Source of the DNA: Oscillospiraceae bacterium
GTDB taxonomy: Bacteria > Bacillota > Clostridia > Oscillospirales > Acutalibacteraceae
Direction of reading: 5' to 3'
NCBI GenBank assembly: GCA_015066065.1
Contig: SVPB01000005.1
Coordinates: 1-47,469 of the forward strand
Length of the DNA stretch: 47,469 nt
In this document: positions 1 to 7,915 of the stretch, in pieces
How the letters are laid out: each line of letters opens with the position of its first letter
Position numbering within the stretch: the stretch's first letter is position 1
Position numbers and translations under genes: made by a program
Notes under the pieces: generated by a model
Told to the model about the DNA's origin: nothing
Database searches by the model: none
What the model saw: the letters and a program-made list of their open reading frames with translations, nothing else

Positions 1-6
1 TGAAAC

Positions 7-61
7 TATCGGCAACAAACATTTTGATAATTTTGAAAACTGTATTGATATTTTGCCGATA
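7..61. repeat. Inverted repeat TATCGGCAA / TTGCCGATA in front of the Fic gene
   Basis: TATCGGCAA (7-15) and its exact reverse complement TTGCCGATA (53-61) bracket the -35 box of the Fic promoter. A further TATCGGCAA copy lies inside the coding region (205-213). The first 45 residues of the Fic protein look like a helix-turn-helix, so these may be its own operator half-sites. That link is inference. Confidence 0.45.
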
Positions 62-73
62 ATATGGTATAAT
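45..73 (+). promoter_or_regulatory. Sigma-A promoter of the Fic gene
   Basis: TTGATA (45-50), a 17-base spacer and TATAAT (68-73) with an extended TGG in front of the -10. The start codon lies 31 bases downstream with GGAGG at 94-98. Confidence 0.65.
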
Positions 74-103
74 AAGAGCAAGAAAACTTGCCTGGAGGTA
101 ACT

Positions 104-732
104 ATGGAATACGTATCTGTCGCAAAAATGGCTGAAAAATGGGGGCTTTCTGAACGAAGTGTTCGGAATTACTGTGCCCACGGCAGAATTGCCGACGCAA
201 AACTTATCGGCAAAACTTGGTACATTCCGGAGGATGCACAAAAACCGGAGCGTGCAAATAAGAAAAACGATACACCTACATTGCTGCAGATTCTGAAAGA
301 GCAGAAAGCAGCCAAGATGACCGGTGGTATCTATCATAAGGTGCAGATTGATCTGACCTATAATTCAAACCATATTGAGGGCAGCCGTCTGACTCACGAT
401 CAAACACGGTACATCTTTGAGACCAATACCATCGGTTTTGAAAATGAGGCCGTCAATGTAGATGATGTGATTGAAACATCCAACCACTTCCGTTGCATTG
501 ATATGGTGATTGATCAGGCAGGCTCTGCTCTGACAGAGAAGTTTATTAAGGAACTGCATTATGTACTGAAGACAGGTACCAGTGATAGCCGCAAGGATTG
601 GTTTGCGGTAGGGGAGTACAAGAAGTTGCCCAATGAGGTAGGCGGAAACGACACTACGCTGCCGGAGAATGTTGCTGATGAGATTCGCAAACTACTGGCA
701 AGTTACAATGAGTTGCCCTCTAAGACCTTTGT
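104..732 (+). pseudogene. Fic-family protein with N-terminal HTH, 3' end lost
   Basis: Fic proteins transfer AMP or related groups to target proteins through an HPFxxGN(G/K)R motif. The start ATG at 104 has GGAGG 5 bases upstream and fits better than the ATG at 53. Residues 1-45 read as a MerR/excisionase-type DNA-binding segment, followed by a Fic N-terminal region with NSNHIEGSRLT near residue 104 and the family stretch GEYKKLPNEVGG near 180. The match to the family ends at the KTF of SYNELPSKTF, just before the catalytic helix. The frame then runs in the antisense of the neighbouring recombinase to a stop at 874, and those last residues are not Fic sequence. The active-site motif is therefore missing and no AMPylation is expected. 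The DNA-binding part may still be made. Confidence 0.75.
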
Positions 733-1548
733 TGTCAAAAGATACTCGACCTTTGCTCTTGCTCTCGCAGGAGCTTTCTTGTTCTTTGCCATTATTTCAG
801 CCACCTTGTTAAAGAGTTCGTCTGAAATAATACGGGGCATACCGCCGGGAATTTCCTTGCCTTTGTATGTATAGACACCGATATATCTTTTGTTCTTCAA
901 CATTGTGTGTAGCGAATTTTTATTAAAAGGCACACCTCTTGAAGTCTTATATCCCAATGAGTTCAAATGTCGTGTTATTTCTGCAACTGTTTTCCCATTG
1001 GCATACATTTCAAAGACAGTTTCTACAATCGGTGCAGTATTTGGGTCAATCTCAAATTGCCTATATTGATTGACTTTGAAGCCAAGTGCGATATTACCGC
1101 CTGTGCATAGACATTGCTCACCGTTCTTGTCCATTCCTTTTTTGATTTTTTGGCTCAACTCTAACGAATAGAACTCGTCCATTGCTTCAAAAAGACTTTC
1201 AACAATAACACCCGAAGGGTCATCTGCTATGTATTCGTTGACAGATAATACTCGTATTCCTTTGCTTTTTAGCAATCCTTTGTATATGACGCTTTTTTCT
1301 TTATTTCTGAAAAATCTATTAAAACGATAGACAACAATACGTTCGTATAACCCTTTTGAACTGTCCTCAATCATTCTTTGAAAATTAGGTCTGTTATCGT
1401 CTGTACCTGTTAATGCTCTGTCAACGTATTCTTTAACAACGGTAAGTCCGTGCTGTTCGCAGTAATTGCGGCAGTCCTGTAATTGAATATCTATACTGAC
1501 ATCTCGCTGTGCTGTTGAACTGTATCTTGCATATATAACTGCATTCAT
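703..1548 (-). pseudogene. Large serine recombinase, C-terminal end truncated
   Basis: Site-specific recombinase of the resolvase/integrase family that moves the element. Residues 1-145 are the catalytic resolvase domain with YARYSS (nucleophile Ser10) and the Arg-rich YRFNRFFRN segment; residues 155-250 form the recombinase DNA-binding domain. Full-length relatives continue after EYLLTTK with a Cys-rich zinc ribbon and a coiled coil. Here the sequence switches after TTK to seven foreign residues and a stop, exactly where the Fic gene on the other strand is also cut. Relatives are about 450-550 residues, this one 281, so integration and excision activity is doubtful. The gene is last in the leftward operon, 3 bases after the phosphatase-like gene. 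Confidence 0.8.
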
Positions 1549-1551
1549 TTT

Positions 1552-2004
1552 TTACTCCTTTATTATATCAAGTGCATTTTTGACTTTGTTATAAATTAAC
1601 TGATTTGGATAGTATCTGTAATCGGCAAATATAGAAATACCGTCATTATAGTAATACTGTAATATTGCGGCGGCACAGGCAGCACTACGGCTCTGTCCGT
1701 ATTCGCATTGGCAGATAATATCTAAGCCGTCTTTGTGTGCTTGGTGTATATACTTCGCAAGGCTGTTGACCTCGGGAAAGTATGTATCAAATGTCAAGCC
1801 GTAATCTTCAAGTATTTCTATATCAATATCGTGGATCGGGATAGTGAATACTCTTTCGGCTTTGCCCTTGTAATCAACAGGCTTGAAAACCTCGCCTGTT
1901 CTTTTCGAGGGCGGGTCATAAAAACTAATAACGGCTGTGTTTTGGGGGAAATCACCCTGTAATAATTCCTCAATGGCTTTTCTTGAATAAATCTGTACTT
2001 TCAT
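1552..2004 (-). CDS. Dual-specificity/tyrosine phosphatase-like protein with CX5R motif
   Basis: Small soluble protein of 150 residues. Near residue 100 it has the signature of cysteine-based protein phosphatases, Cys100-EYGQS-Arg106, with a hydrophobic strand before it (DGLDIICQ) and a helix of small residues after it, as in dual-specificity phosphatases. A general-acid Asp is plausible in the loop around HDIDIEILED (residues 58-67). The start ATG overlaps the stop of the upstream paralogue (ATGA), so the two are translationally coupled. Proteins of this type in mobile elements are usually annotated as hypothetical. A phosphatase function follows from the motif alone, and the substrate is unknown. 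Confidence 0.65.
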   Translation of the reverse strand: MKVQIYSRKAIEELLQGDFPQNTAVISFYDPPSKRTGEVFKPVDYKGKAERVFTIPIHDIDIEILEDYGLTFDTYFPEVNSLAKYIHQAHKDGLDIICQCEYGQSRSAACAAAILQYYYNDGISIFADYRYYPNQLIYNKVKNALDIIKE

Positions 2005-2387
2005 ATATTTTCCTTTCTTAGTGCATCTAATAATTTATCATAAATCAATTTATTCGGGGTGTATCTGTTATCAGTAAATATTGAACTGCCATTATTATAG
2101 TAAAATTCTAATATGGCGGCGGCATAGGCAGGACTTCTGCTTTTTCCGTTTCTACTATAGCAAACAATATCACACCCGTTTGAATACATACGTTTGATAA
2201 AAAGCGCAGAACGATATGCATCAAGTTCATTTATACTGTCATGAAGAAATATGCCTTGCATATCGCAATGAAGTGACACAAAATCTTTAGTCGGACTGTT
2301 ATATTCAGCACTTCTTTCAGCCAGAACATCGCCGATATTTATAATTCCTATATTTTTCGGAAAACGGTCAGCCTTTAATGTTTGTTT
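2001..2387 (-). pseudogene. Paralogue of the CX5R protein, catalytic Cys replaced by Ser, 5' end lost
   Basis: The protein read from the GTG at 2279 (92 residues) aligns with the neighbouring 150-residue phosphatase-like protein, including the shared RSxAxAAAILxxYYN helix and the C-terminal IFxDxRYxPNxLIYxK segment. At the active-site loop it reads Ser42-RNGKS-Arg48, so the nucleophile Cys of the paralogue is Ser here. The frame stays open upstream to the TAA at 2388-2390 and that extra part (FPKNIGIINIGD) also matches the paralogue. About 12 N-terminal residues and a proper start codon are missing, and the gene abuts the stop of the lipoprotein gene in the same frame. It is either a decayed copy or a pseudophosphatase that binds without catalysis. 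Confidence 0.55.
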
Positions 2388-3620
2388 TTATAGGGGATAA
2401 ATGATAACGGTCTTTGAGTTGTTCATTATATCAGCGTATTCAAAAAAATCTCCGTAACCTTTTGCTTTCTTCTGCAACCCACTACTTACTAACCGATCGT
2501 TTTGGTCGAAAATAGTTATCATATGTTCGTCAATAAAATATCCGTCTTTATCAAATGATTGATAATAAATCAAAACAGATTTGTCGTTAGAAATCGTAAT
2601 ATCGTAATCACATTCGAGATTGTGGCTATATTCACCGTCTTTTTCGTATCTCATTTTGAATGTGTTGAATTTTATAGTTGTCTTTTTTGTGCTTATGTAA
2701 TACTCATCATACCACACAAATGTAACACCCTTGATTGTTTGAGTTCGTTTGCTACCGCAACCATAAACATTTTTAGTGATATATTCGCCGTTGATTTCCG
2801 TGTTGTCGTTTTCGGTTGGCTTGGAGGTTGTTTCGTTATTGTCGGAATTGTCGGACGGTGTATTATCGGGAACGGATATATCAGGTATAGATGTATCCGG
2901 TGGCGTTGATGTATCTTCGGTATTGTTATATCTTGTATCTGTAATTGAGTCAAGGCGCACCCAACCGCCAGACTCTAATCTTGCCCAACTATGATAATTT
3001 GCATAGAACAAGACTTCTCGTTCTTCCACTATCGTTATTGTCCTGTTGTCTGTTATATCATACAACCAATAGTTTGAACTTATTTTTGGTTGGCTATAAA
3101 CCGAAAGGCAATTATTTAATACTTTTATTTTATAAGAATTAAACGGAGTATTTGAAGTATCGGGAGTTTGTGTGTCAACAGATGTTTCGGGATTATAATT
3201 AGGATTACTTTCTGTTGGAAATTCAACCTCTCCCGAATATCCGTCATCGTTTATGTAATTTAAGATTATCCAGCCGTCATATCCTTTAATCTCACCCCAA
3301 CGAAGTGGGACACCACCATAGCTGTTTGATGTTTGGTCAGTAACAATATAAGCACCTTTTTCAAGTATGCCTATGATTTCAGCTTCGTAATTCGGCTCTT
3401 TATAAATATACAAGAAATCGGCAGTTATACTAATAGCATATTCTTCAAACGGCTTTGTTCTGTCATCAGTTGTTTCAGTAGAGCCGTTAGACGATGTTTC
3501 AAACGTTGTTTCGGCTTCGGTTGTACCGGTACTGTCTTGTGAATTGTTTTGGCAACCGCAAAGTAATGACAGTAAAATCGAAACTATAAGCAACGAAGTT
3601 ATTATTCTTTTCATTTGCAT
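2388..3620 (-). CDS. Lipoprotein with bacterial SH3-like repeats
   Basis: Secreted lipoprotein of 410 residues. The N-terminus is a signal peptide with lipobox LLCGC (Cys23). A Ser/Thr-rich linker follows, then an SH3b-like segment (residues about 62-125; LYIYKEPNYEAEIIGILEKG and a WxxI...G(Y)DGWI core). After a second linker comes another SH3b-like unit (about 160-225, ending RLESGGWVRLDSI). A third Thr/Pro/Asn-rich linker leads to an unassigned beta-rich C-terminal domain (280-410). SH3b domains bind cell-wall peptides. The gene start overlaps the end of the upstream gene by 10 bases. A role in binding the host envelope or at the cell surface is inferred. Confidence 0.7.
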   Translation of the reverse strand: MQMKRIITSLLIVSILLSLLCGCQNNSQDSTGTTEAETTFETSSNGSTETTDDRTKPFEEYAISITADFLYIYKEPNYEAEIIGILEKGAYIVTDQTSNSYGGVPLRWGEIKGYDGWIILNYINDDGYSGEVEFPTESNPNYNPETSVDTQTPDTSNTPFNSYKIKVLNNCLSVYSQPKISSNYWLYDITDNRTITIVEEREVLFYANYHSWARLESGGWVRLDSITDTRYNNTEDTSTPPDTSIPDISVPDNTPSDNSDNNETTSKPTENDNTEINGEYITKNVYGCGSKRTQTIKGVTFVWYDEYYISTKKTTIKFNTFKMRYEKDGEYSHNLECDYDITISNDKSVLIYYQSFDKDGYFIDEHMITIFDQNDRLVSSGLQKKAKGYGDFFEYADIMNNSKTVIIYPL

Positions 3621-4483
3621 TCAACTCCCGATATTTTGTAATTGCATATATCTCTGGCAACGCACCTACTGTGCTTAGCATTATTTTTGGTGCAAATGCC
3701 ACCATAACCGTCAGCGCAGTAAGACCAAAGAATATAGTCAACCTCTGCTGTGCGTTTATGTAAATAGTGTGCAATTTCAGAAACAATATCAAATGCTTCA
3801 TATTTAGGAACTTCGCTATTGTTATGACACCCAAGATGTTCACTACCTAATATACGGCATATATGTCTGTCGGGTTTGGCAATATCATAGCCAACATTAC
3901 GCAGATATTCCGCATTCAACGCAACATCAAGTTGGATATACTTATGCGGTTTGCCCTCGGCAGATAATACTTTAATCAAAGTTTTCAAAGTAGGGTCGGT
4001 ATCAATGAACTTTTGATAAAAGTTATCTATACTGCCGTACTCTTGTTCAAGTGATTGCATTTTGCCGATATTCGTACCGATAAGAGCAACCATTTGATTT
4101 TTTATATACTGTGTGCCAAGCGTTTGTGCTTTCACTTTATCGACTAATATCATTGGGTCAGTATTCAGCAGAGTATCAACATCGTACTGATAAAATATTT
4201 CGTCAATCAGCAGTATGCGCCCCGTTTCAATATCAATGCTCGGCTCAACTCTGCTCCAAGAAGCACCCGAGGTCAGCATTGAATAGACCATAGCACGAAT
4301 ATGGTCCTGAACAGTAAAAATACCGCCTTTCTCTCGTTTATCAATCTGTTTTTTGATATATGTATTTTCCCATAGTTTTTTGGCTTGTACTGTTCCGTCT
4401 TTAATCAGTAGTTCTTCACGCAACTGTTTATCCATAAGTAAAACGGCGTTCGAAACTTTATCAATGTTATTCAAGAAAATCAC
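3611..4483 (-). CDS. HhH-GPD/endonuclease III-like protein, function unproven
   Basis: Protein of 290 residues with no signal peptide. The middle part (about 55-215) resembles the helix-hairpin-helix base-excision glycosylase fold, and the best clue is LRNVGYDIAKPDRHICRILG (residues 194-213), in which Asp205 lies where HhH-GPD enzymes keep their catalytic Asp. Four cysteines near the end (256, 264, 274, 280) recall the Fe-S cluster loop of endonuclease III, but the spacing differs from the classic C-x6-C-x2-C-x5-C. It follows the small XRE gene by 11 bases and is the second gene of the leftward operon. Possible roles are DNA repair or attack on modified (phage) DNA; neither is shown by the sequence. 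Confidence 0.45.
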   Translation of the reverse strand: MIFLNNIDKVSNAVLLMDKQLREELLIKDGTVQAKKLWENTYIKKQIDKREKGGIFTVQDHIRAMVYSMLTSGASWSRVEPSIDIETGRILLIDEIFYQYDVDTLLNTDPMILVDKVKAQTLGTQYIKNQMVALIGTNIGKMQSLEQEYGSIDNFYQKFIDTDPTLKTLIKVLSAEGKPHKYIQLDVALNAEYLRNVGYDIAKPDRHICRILGSEHLGCHNNSEVPKYEAFDIVSEIAHYLHKRTAEVDYILWSYCADGYGGICTKNNAKHSRCVARDICNYKISGVECK

Positions 4484-4494
4484 CCCTCTTTATA

Positions 4495-4701
4495 TCAGCA
4501 GTTCTTGGGTACTTCTATAAATACCTCTGGACTAACATTCAATGCCAAACAAATGGCTCTCAAATCGTCTGCGTACATAGTACGTTTGCCGTTCATCATT
4601 GCATTGAATGTAACTTTTGATATACCTGCTCTTTGTGCAACGGCTAACTGTTTATAGCCGTGTTCTTCTATGTACTCTCGTACTTTCTTGTAAACTTCCA
4701 T
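4495..4701 (-). CDS. Small XRE/Cro-type repressor
   Basis: A protein of 68 residues that is almost entirely one helix-turn-helix: KQLAVAQRAGISKVTFNAMMNGKR (residues 17-40) gives the two helices and turn. Length and lack of an oligomerisation domain are like phage Cro proteins. The start ATG has GGAGGTGC upstream. Its promoter has an operator dyad exactly between the -35 and -10 boxes, so it is very likely regulated by itself or by the divergent XRE protein at 4853. It heads the leftward operon to 703. Confidence 0.8.
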   Translation of the reverse strand: MEVYKKVREYIEEHGYKQLAVAQRAGISKVTFNAMMNGKRTMYADDLRAICLALNVSPEVFIEVPKNC

Positions 4702-4718
4702 ACGTGCACCTCCGATAA

Positions 4719-4733
4719 TACAGAAATTCTGTA
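4719..4733. promoter_or_regulatory. Operator 1, palindrome TACAGAAATTCTGTA
   Basis: Perfect 15-base dyad with the core ACAGA-N3-TCTGT, centred at 4726. It lies at the transcription start region of the leftward XRE gene. Confidence 0.7.
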
Positions 4734-4742
4734 CTTTCTTAT

Positions 4743-4771
4743 ATCATATCACAGACATTCTGTGAAGTCAA
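4743..4771 (-). promoter_or_regulatory. Leftward promoter with operator 2 as its spacer
   Basis: Read on the minus strand: TTGACT (4771-4766), a 17-base spacer and TATGAT (4748-4743). The spacer (4749-4765) is itself the dyad TCACAGA-N3-TCTGTGA with the same ACAGA-N3-TCTGT core as operator 1. Binding there would block polymerase directly. Confidence 0.75.
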
Positions 4772-4780
4772 TAGAAAAGT

Positions 4781-4793
4781 ACAGGATTTCTTG
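4781..4793. promoter_or_regulatory. Operator 3, degenerate ACAGG-N3-TCTTG
   Basis: A weaker copy of the operator core centred at 4787. The three centres (4726, 4757, 4787) are 31 and 30 bases apart, about three helical turns, so proteins bound at all three would face the same side of the DNA. Confidence 0.5.
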
Positions 4794-4802
4794 ATATTTG
4801 TA

Positions 4803-4830
4803 TTGCCTTTTCTTTATTTTCGTGTATAAT
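4803..4830 (+). promoter_or_regulatory. Rightward promoter of the second XRE gene
   Basis: TTGCCT (4803-4808), a 16-base spacer and TATAAT (4825-4830). The -10 sits 22 bases before the likely TTG start. Operator 3 lies just upstream of its -35. Confidence 0.6.
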
Positions 4831-4852
4831 ATGTATAAGTGAGGTGATTTTC

Positions 4853-5179
4853 TTGAAATATGAGATTGGCAACAGAATACGCAAATATAGAAAAGTCTGC
4901 GGTCTGACACAAGAGCAGTTAGCAGAGAAAATAAATGTAACGAAAAGCCGAGTATCAAATTGGGAGCAAGGTATCAATAGACCCGATGCTGATATTATCG
5001 GTAATATTTGCCGAGCGTTGAATGTTTCCCCAAGCGATTTGCTTGATGTTCACTTGACCGATGATGAACTATCTGCACACGAAAAGAAAGTAATTCAAGC
5101 ATACCGCACCAAAGAAGATTTACAACAGGCGGTTGACATTCTTTTAGGCATAGAAGATACTCCCGAAGAACAGGCGTAA
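4853..5179 (+). CDS. XRE-family repressor
   Basis: A regulator of 108 residues. An XRE helix-turn-helix (about residues 5-58; GLTQEQLAEKINVTKSRVSNW) is followed by a short acidic helical tail that could mediate dimer formation. The start is placed at the TTG at 4853 because GAGGTGA lies 6 bases before it; a GTG at 4844 in the same frame sits inside that ribosome site and is unlikely. It is divergent from the smaller XRE gene and shares its control region, the arrangement of phage CI/Cro pairs. It probably decides between quiet and active states of the element. Confidence 0.75.
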   Translation: MKYEIGNRIRKYRKVCGLTQEQLAEKINVTKSRVSNWEQGINRPDADIIGNICRALNVSPSDLLDVHLTDDELSAHEKKVIQAYRTKEDLQQAVDILLGIEDTPEEQA

Positions 5180-5423
5180 AAACCGTATATCAGCCATTTT
5201 ATTTTTGCCCATATAGTTATTAGATATATTGCTATCCGCCTTGTATCGCTTGTGTAATCGGGTAAGCAACCCGAAAAACCTTTAATATTATTGAAGGCAC
5301 AAAAGATACTGTTTTCTGTCTGTTGGTAATTCGGGTGAAACTGTCGCAGAGTTCCAAGCATTCGGAACATCTAACCGAGATGTATTTCTCTTTCGTGTCA
5401 AAACAGGGAAAGAGGACATCACT
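5180..5423 (+). other. Non-coding leader-like stretch with small hairpins
   Basis: No convincing gene. Two short hairpins are visible, CGGGT/ACCCG near 5258-5273 and GTTCC/GGAAC near 5351-5370. The stretch ends in a small reading frame with a good ribosome site and then a terminator, so it is probably transcribed from the XRE promoter. Confidence 0.35.
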
Positions 5424-5468
5424 ATGAAAAGAGTTCTAAAAATAATTACCGCAGACACATTAAATTAG
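5424..5468 (+). CDS. Putative 14-residue peptide MKRVLKIITADTLN
   Basis: ATG preceded by AAAGAGG at 8 bases, then 14 codons and TAG. The peptide is basic-hydrophobic at the start. Its place between a structured leader and a terminator is like a leader peptide or a tiny regulatory ORF. Length alone gives no statistical support, so the call rests on the ribosome site and position. Confidence 0.3.
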   Translation: MKRVLKIITADTLN

Positions 5469-5498
5469 CCCTCTTATAATTCGCTTTATATAAAGGGA

Positions 5499-5542
5499 AA
5501 AGCCATTGAAACCGCTGTTGCAGTTCCAATGGCTTTATTTTT
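5499..5542 (+). terminator. Rho-independent terminator
   Basis: Stem AAAGCCATTG / CAATGGCTTT (5499-5508, 5527-5536) followed by ATTTTTAC on the plus strand. It ends the transcript with the XRE gene and the 14-residue frame. Confidence 0.75.
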
Positions 5543-5582
5543 ACAGATATAAAATTACCGTCATAACCGTCATATCACAATA

Positions 5583-7913
5583 TCAAAATTGGATATCCTC
5601 TGTATCTTCCGTATCATTGATACTGTTATCAACACCGGCAACACTGACAGGTGCATTCTTCCCGTCGAATTTAACTTGATAATCACAGTATGACGATACT
5701 TGAGGTATTTTTTCGTTTGTTAGTGTAATTTCCGTGCCGTTCATTTTAGCACAGGTCTTAAACGAAATTCCTGCTTCTTGTAGGTTGCTTTTCAATCCGT
5801 TTAATCTGCGTGATAGTACGTTCGGTACTGTCGGAAATTCCTTGCCTTTGCTGTTGATACCATATTGCGGAGCCATTGCCGATAACTGATTATACAGTTC
5901 GGAAATCAATCCCGACCATTCGGCACGGTCTTTCATAAAAGCAACTACTAACGTAGCAACAATATCGGTATTCAATACCTCGATATTTCTCTTGCCTTGG
6001 TTAGCATTATACTGTTCAAGAAATTCGTTTCCAAGACCGCCGAGAGCTTCGCCAATGGCATATCCCCAACGGGCAAAGTCTGCCATACGAGGTAGCGTAT
6101 CAAGTTTAACAGTAGGATACAAAGACATTGCTTTTGACAGTGTATCAATGACACCGCCTAAGATATAAGGCAAGTCCTTTTCAAAATCTGCCATAAGTTC
6201 CGAAAGTTCTCTGCGTTTGTTTTCTTCAATACGTGACAGTTCAACTAAAATTGCTCTGTCAAGTAGGTCAGGACGGTTGGCTACATTGTTAATTCCGTTA
6301 AGCGCCAAGCACTTTTGGAAAGTAAAAATGTAGTCATCAGCATCGGTGAAGAGTTTCCTTTGCTGAATGCCGCCACCCGTAATGGCTCGGCATAGGGTAT
6401 CGCTTGTTTCTTCATCAATTCGAGAAACATTATCAAACGGTAAAAACCAATGCTGTTGCAGATTTACCGCTAACGAGCGAGGGTTCTTTTGGATCGTTAA
6501 TGTTTCCAATGCTGACGGGTCGATTAACTTTTTCAGCAAGGTACAAGCCGTAGTTTTGGCTGCACCTTTTTCGCCGAAGAAAATCGGCATAGCGTGAGGG
6601 ATGTTAGGTACAAAGCAACAAACGAGCCAACACAGAAACATTGTGTGGTTATCCTGTAAATTTATGTAGTTTAAGATTTTTCTAATATCTCCGTTTTTGC
6701 TTGGCTGATACTGACATTTTTGGTGCCTGTGCCTTCTGAACAAAATCGGGGGATTATCAACAATTTCCCAACCGTCTTTTGTAATTTTAACAGCGTTCCA
6801 ATCATCATTACTGAGATTGTACCAAAAGGCATTGTCTAACTGAGCGACCCTCGTTTCAAGCGGAATTGCCTTTGTGTTTTCAAATACGGCTCTTGCTTTC
6901 AATACTTCTTTTGCTTGTGAAAGACTATCCTTTTTGGCAGGTTTTTTCTCGGCGTTGTAATACAGGTTATTAAGCCAAGTAACAAAGTCTCCGCCGTCAA
7001 TTAACCAAACTTCACGGTGTCCGTCTATCATAACAGCGGCATACGGGTCTTTGGCGTTATCGTGAAAGAGAATTGTATCTTTTTCTTCCACAAGGCGAAT
7101 TATAGTTTCTGCCTGTGTTTCATTTTTGAAATCCCCTGTGTTCACACTATCACTATGACTTGTTATAGGTGCTGTAATTTCTTCCGCAATTTCAAACGTC
7201 GGAAGTTTGTCAACCTCTGCCATAGTATGACCCATATTGAGCCAATCGTAAATGTCACCCTTTTCCGAAAGGTCGGGCAGTTTTACAATTCTGGCATTAG
7301 GTACATTCTGCAAAATTTTCTTTGCATAGTTCGTACCGGGAGTGTCATTATCGGGAATGATAATGACCTCTTTATCTTTTAGGTAATCCGTATAGTGAGG
7401 ACACCAAGGCGATTTTGCCCCTGTATCAAGCGTAGTAGCAACTGCCCCCTGTTTGATAACAGCGTCAGCACACTTTTCACCCTCTACAAAATATACTTTT
7501 GTAGCCGTAAGAACGGCAGGAAGATTATATAGTTCGTGCTGAATGCCTTTGACACTTTTTGTTCCGTCGGGTTGTTCAAAATAGAACTTTTTAGAGCCGT
7601 CCTCATAATCGGTACGTGTCTTAGTGTAAGCAATCGTGCCGTCTGCCTTGTGATAAGTGTAAGTGGTTTTTTTCATTATGTTACTTCCTTTCTGATTGAT
7701 GTATAAATCCTTTAATGTAAGACCTACACTGTTTAGTATGTTTTTTGTTTCACAACCAGCGTAGCAATGTAGAAATATTCGTTCGCTATCGGGCGAAAGC
7801 CCGATAGACAAACTTGGATTGTGGTCATCGTGAGCAGGGCATAAAGCCATATATTCATTAACTCCATTCTCCGCAACACTATTGAAATGCCTTACAAATT
7901 CATTTAATTTCAT
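5583..7913 (-). CDS. Mobile-element primase-helicase (CHC2 zinc finger, TOPRIM, ATPase)
   Basis: Bifunctional replication protein of 776 residues. Residues 25-54 form a CHC2-type zinc finger (CPAH at 25-28, CYAGC at 50-54). The TOPRIM domain follows with VEGEKCAD (143-150, Glu144) and the metal-binding IIPDND (185-190). After a linker comes a helicase-type ATPase with Walker A GEKGAAKTT near residue 446. The CHC2 finger is followed directly by TOPRIM, as in primases of phages and integrative elements. The start ATG has AAAGGA upstream and lies 2 bases after the stop of the previous small gene, so the three genes 8305-5583 form one leftward operon. It would replicate the excised element; no separate origin was recognised. 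Confidence 0.85.
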   Translation of the reverse strand: MKLNEFVRHFNSVAENGVNEYMALCPAHDDHNPSLSIGLSPDSERIFLHCYAGCETKNILNSVGLTLKDLYINQKGSNIMKKTTYTYHKADGTIAYTKTRTDYEDGSKKFYFEQPDGTKSVKGIQHELYNLPAVLTATKVYFVEGEKCADAVIKQGAVATTLDTGAKSPWCPHYTDYLKDKEVIIIPDNDTPGTNYAKKILQNVPNARIVKLPDLSEKGDIYDWLNMGHTMAEVDKLPTFEIAEEITAPITSHSDSVNTGDFKNETQAETIIRLVEEKDTILFHDNAKDPYAAVMIDGHREVWLIDGGDFVTWLNNLYYNAEKKPAKKDSLSQAKEVLKARAVFENTKAIPLETRVAQLDNAFWYNLSNDDWNAVKITKDGWEIVDNPPILFRRHRHQKCQYQPSKNGDIRKILNYINLQDNHTMFLCWLVCCFVPNIPHAMPIFFGEKGAAKTTACTLLKKLIDPSALETLTIQKNPRSLAVNLQQHWFLPFDNVSRIDEETSDTLCRAITGGGIQQRKLFTDADDYIFTFQKCLALNGINNVANRPDLLDRAILVELSRIEENKRRELSELMADFEKDLPYILGGVIDTLSKAMSLYPTVKLDTLPRMADFARWGYAIGEALGGLGNEFLEQYNANQGKRNIEVLNTDIVATLVVAFMKDRAEWSGLISELYNQLSAMAPQYGINSKGKEFPTVPNVLSRRLNGLKSNLQEAGISFKTCAKMNGTEITLTNEKIPQVSSYCDYQVKFDGKNAPVSVAGVDNSINDTEDTEDIQF

Positions 7914-7915
7914 AA

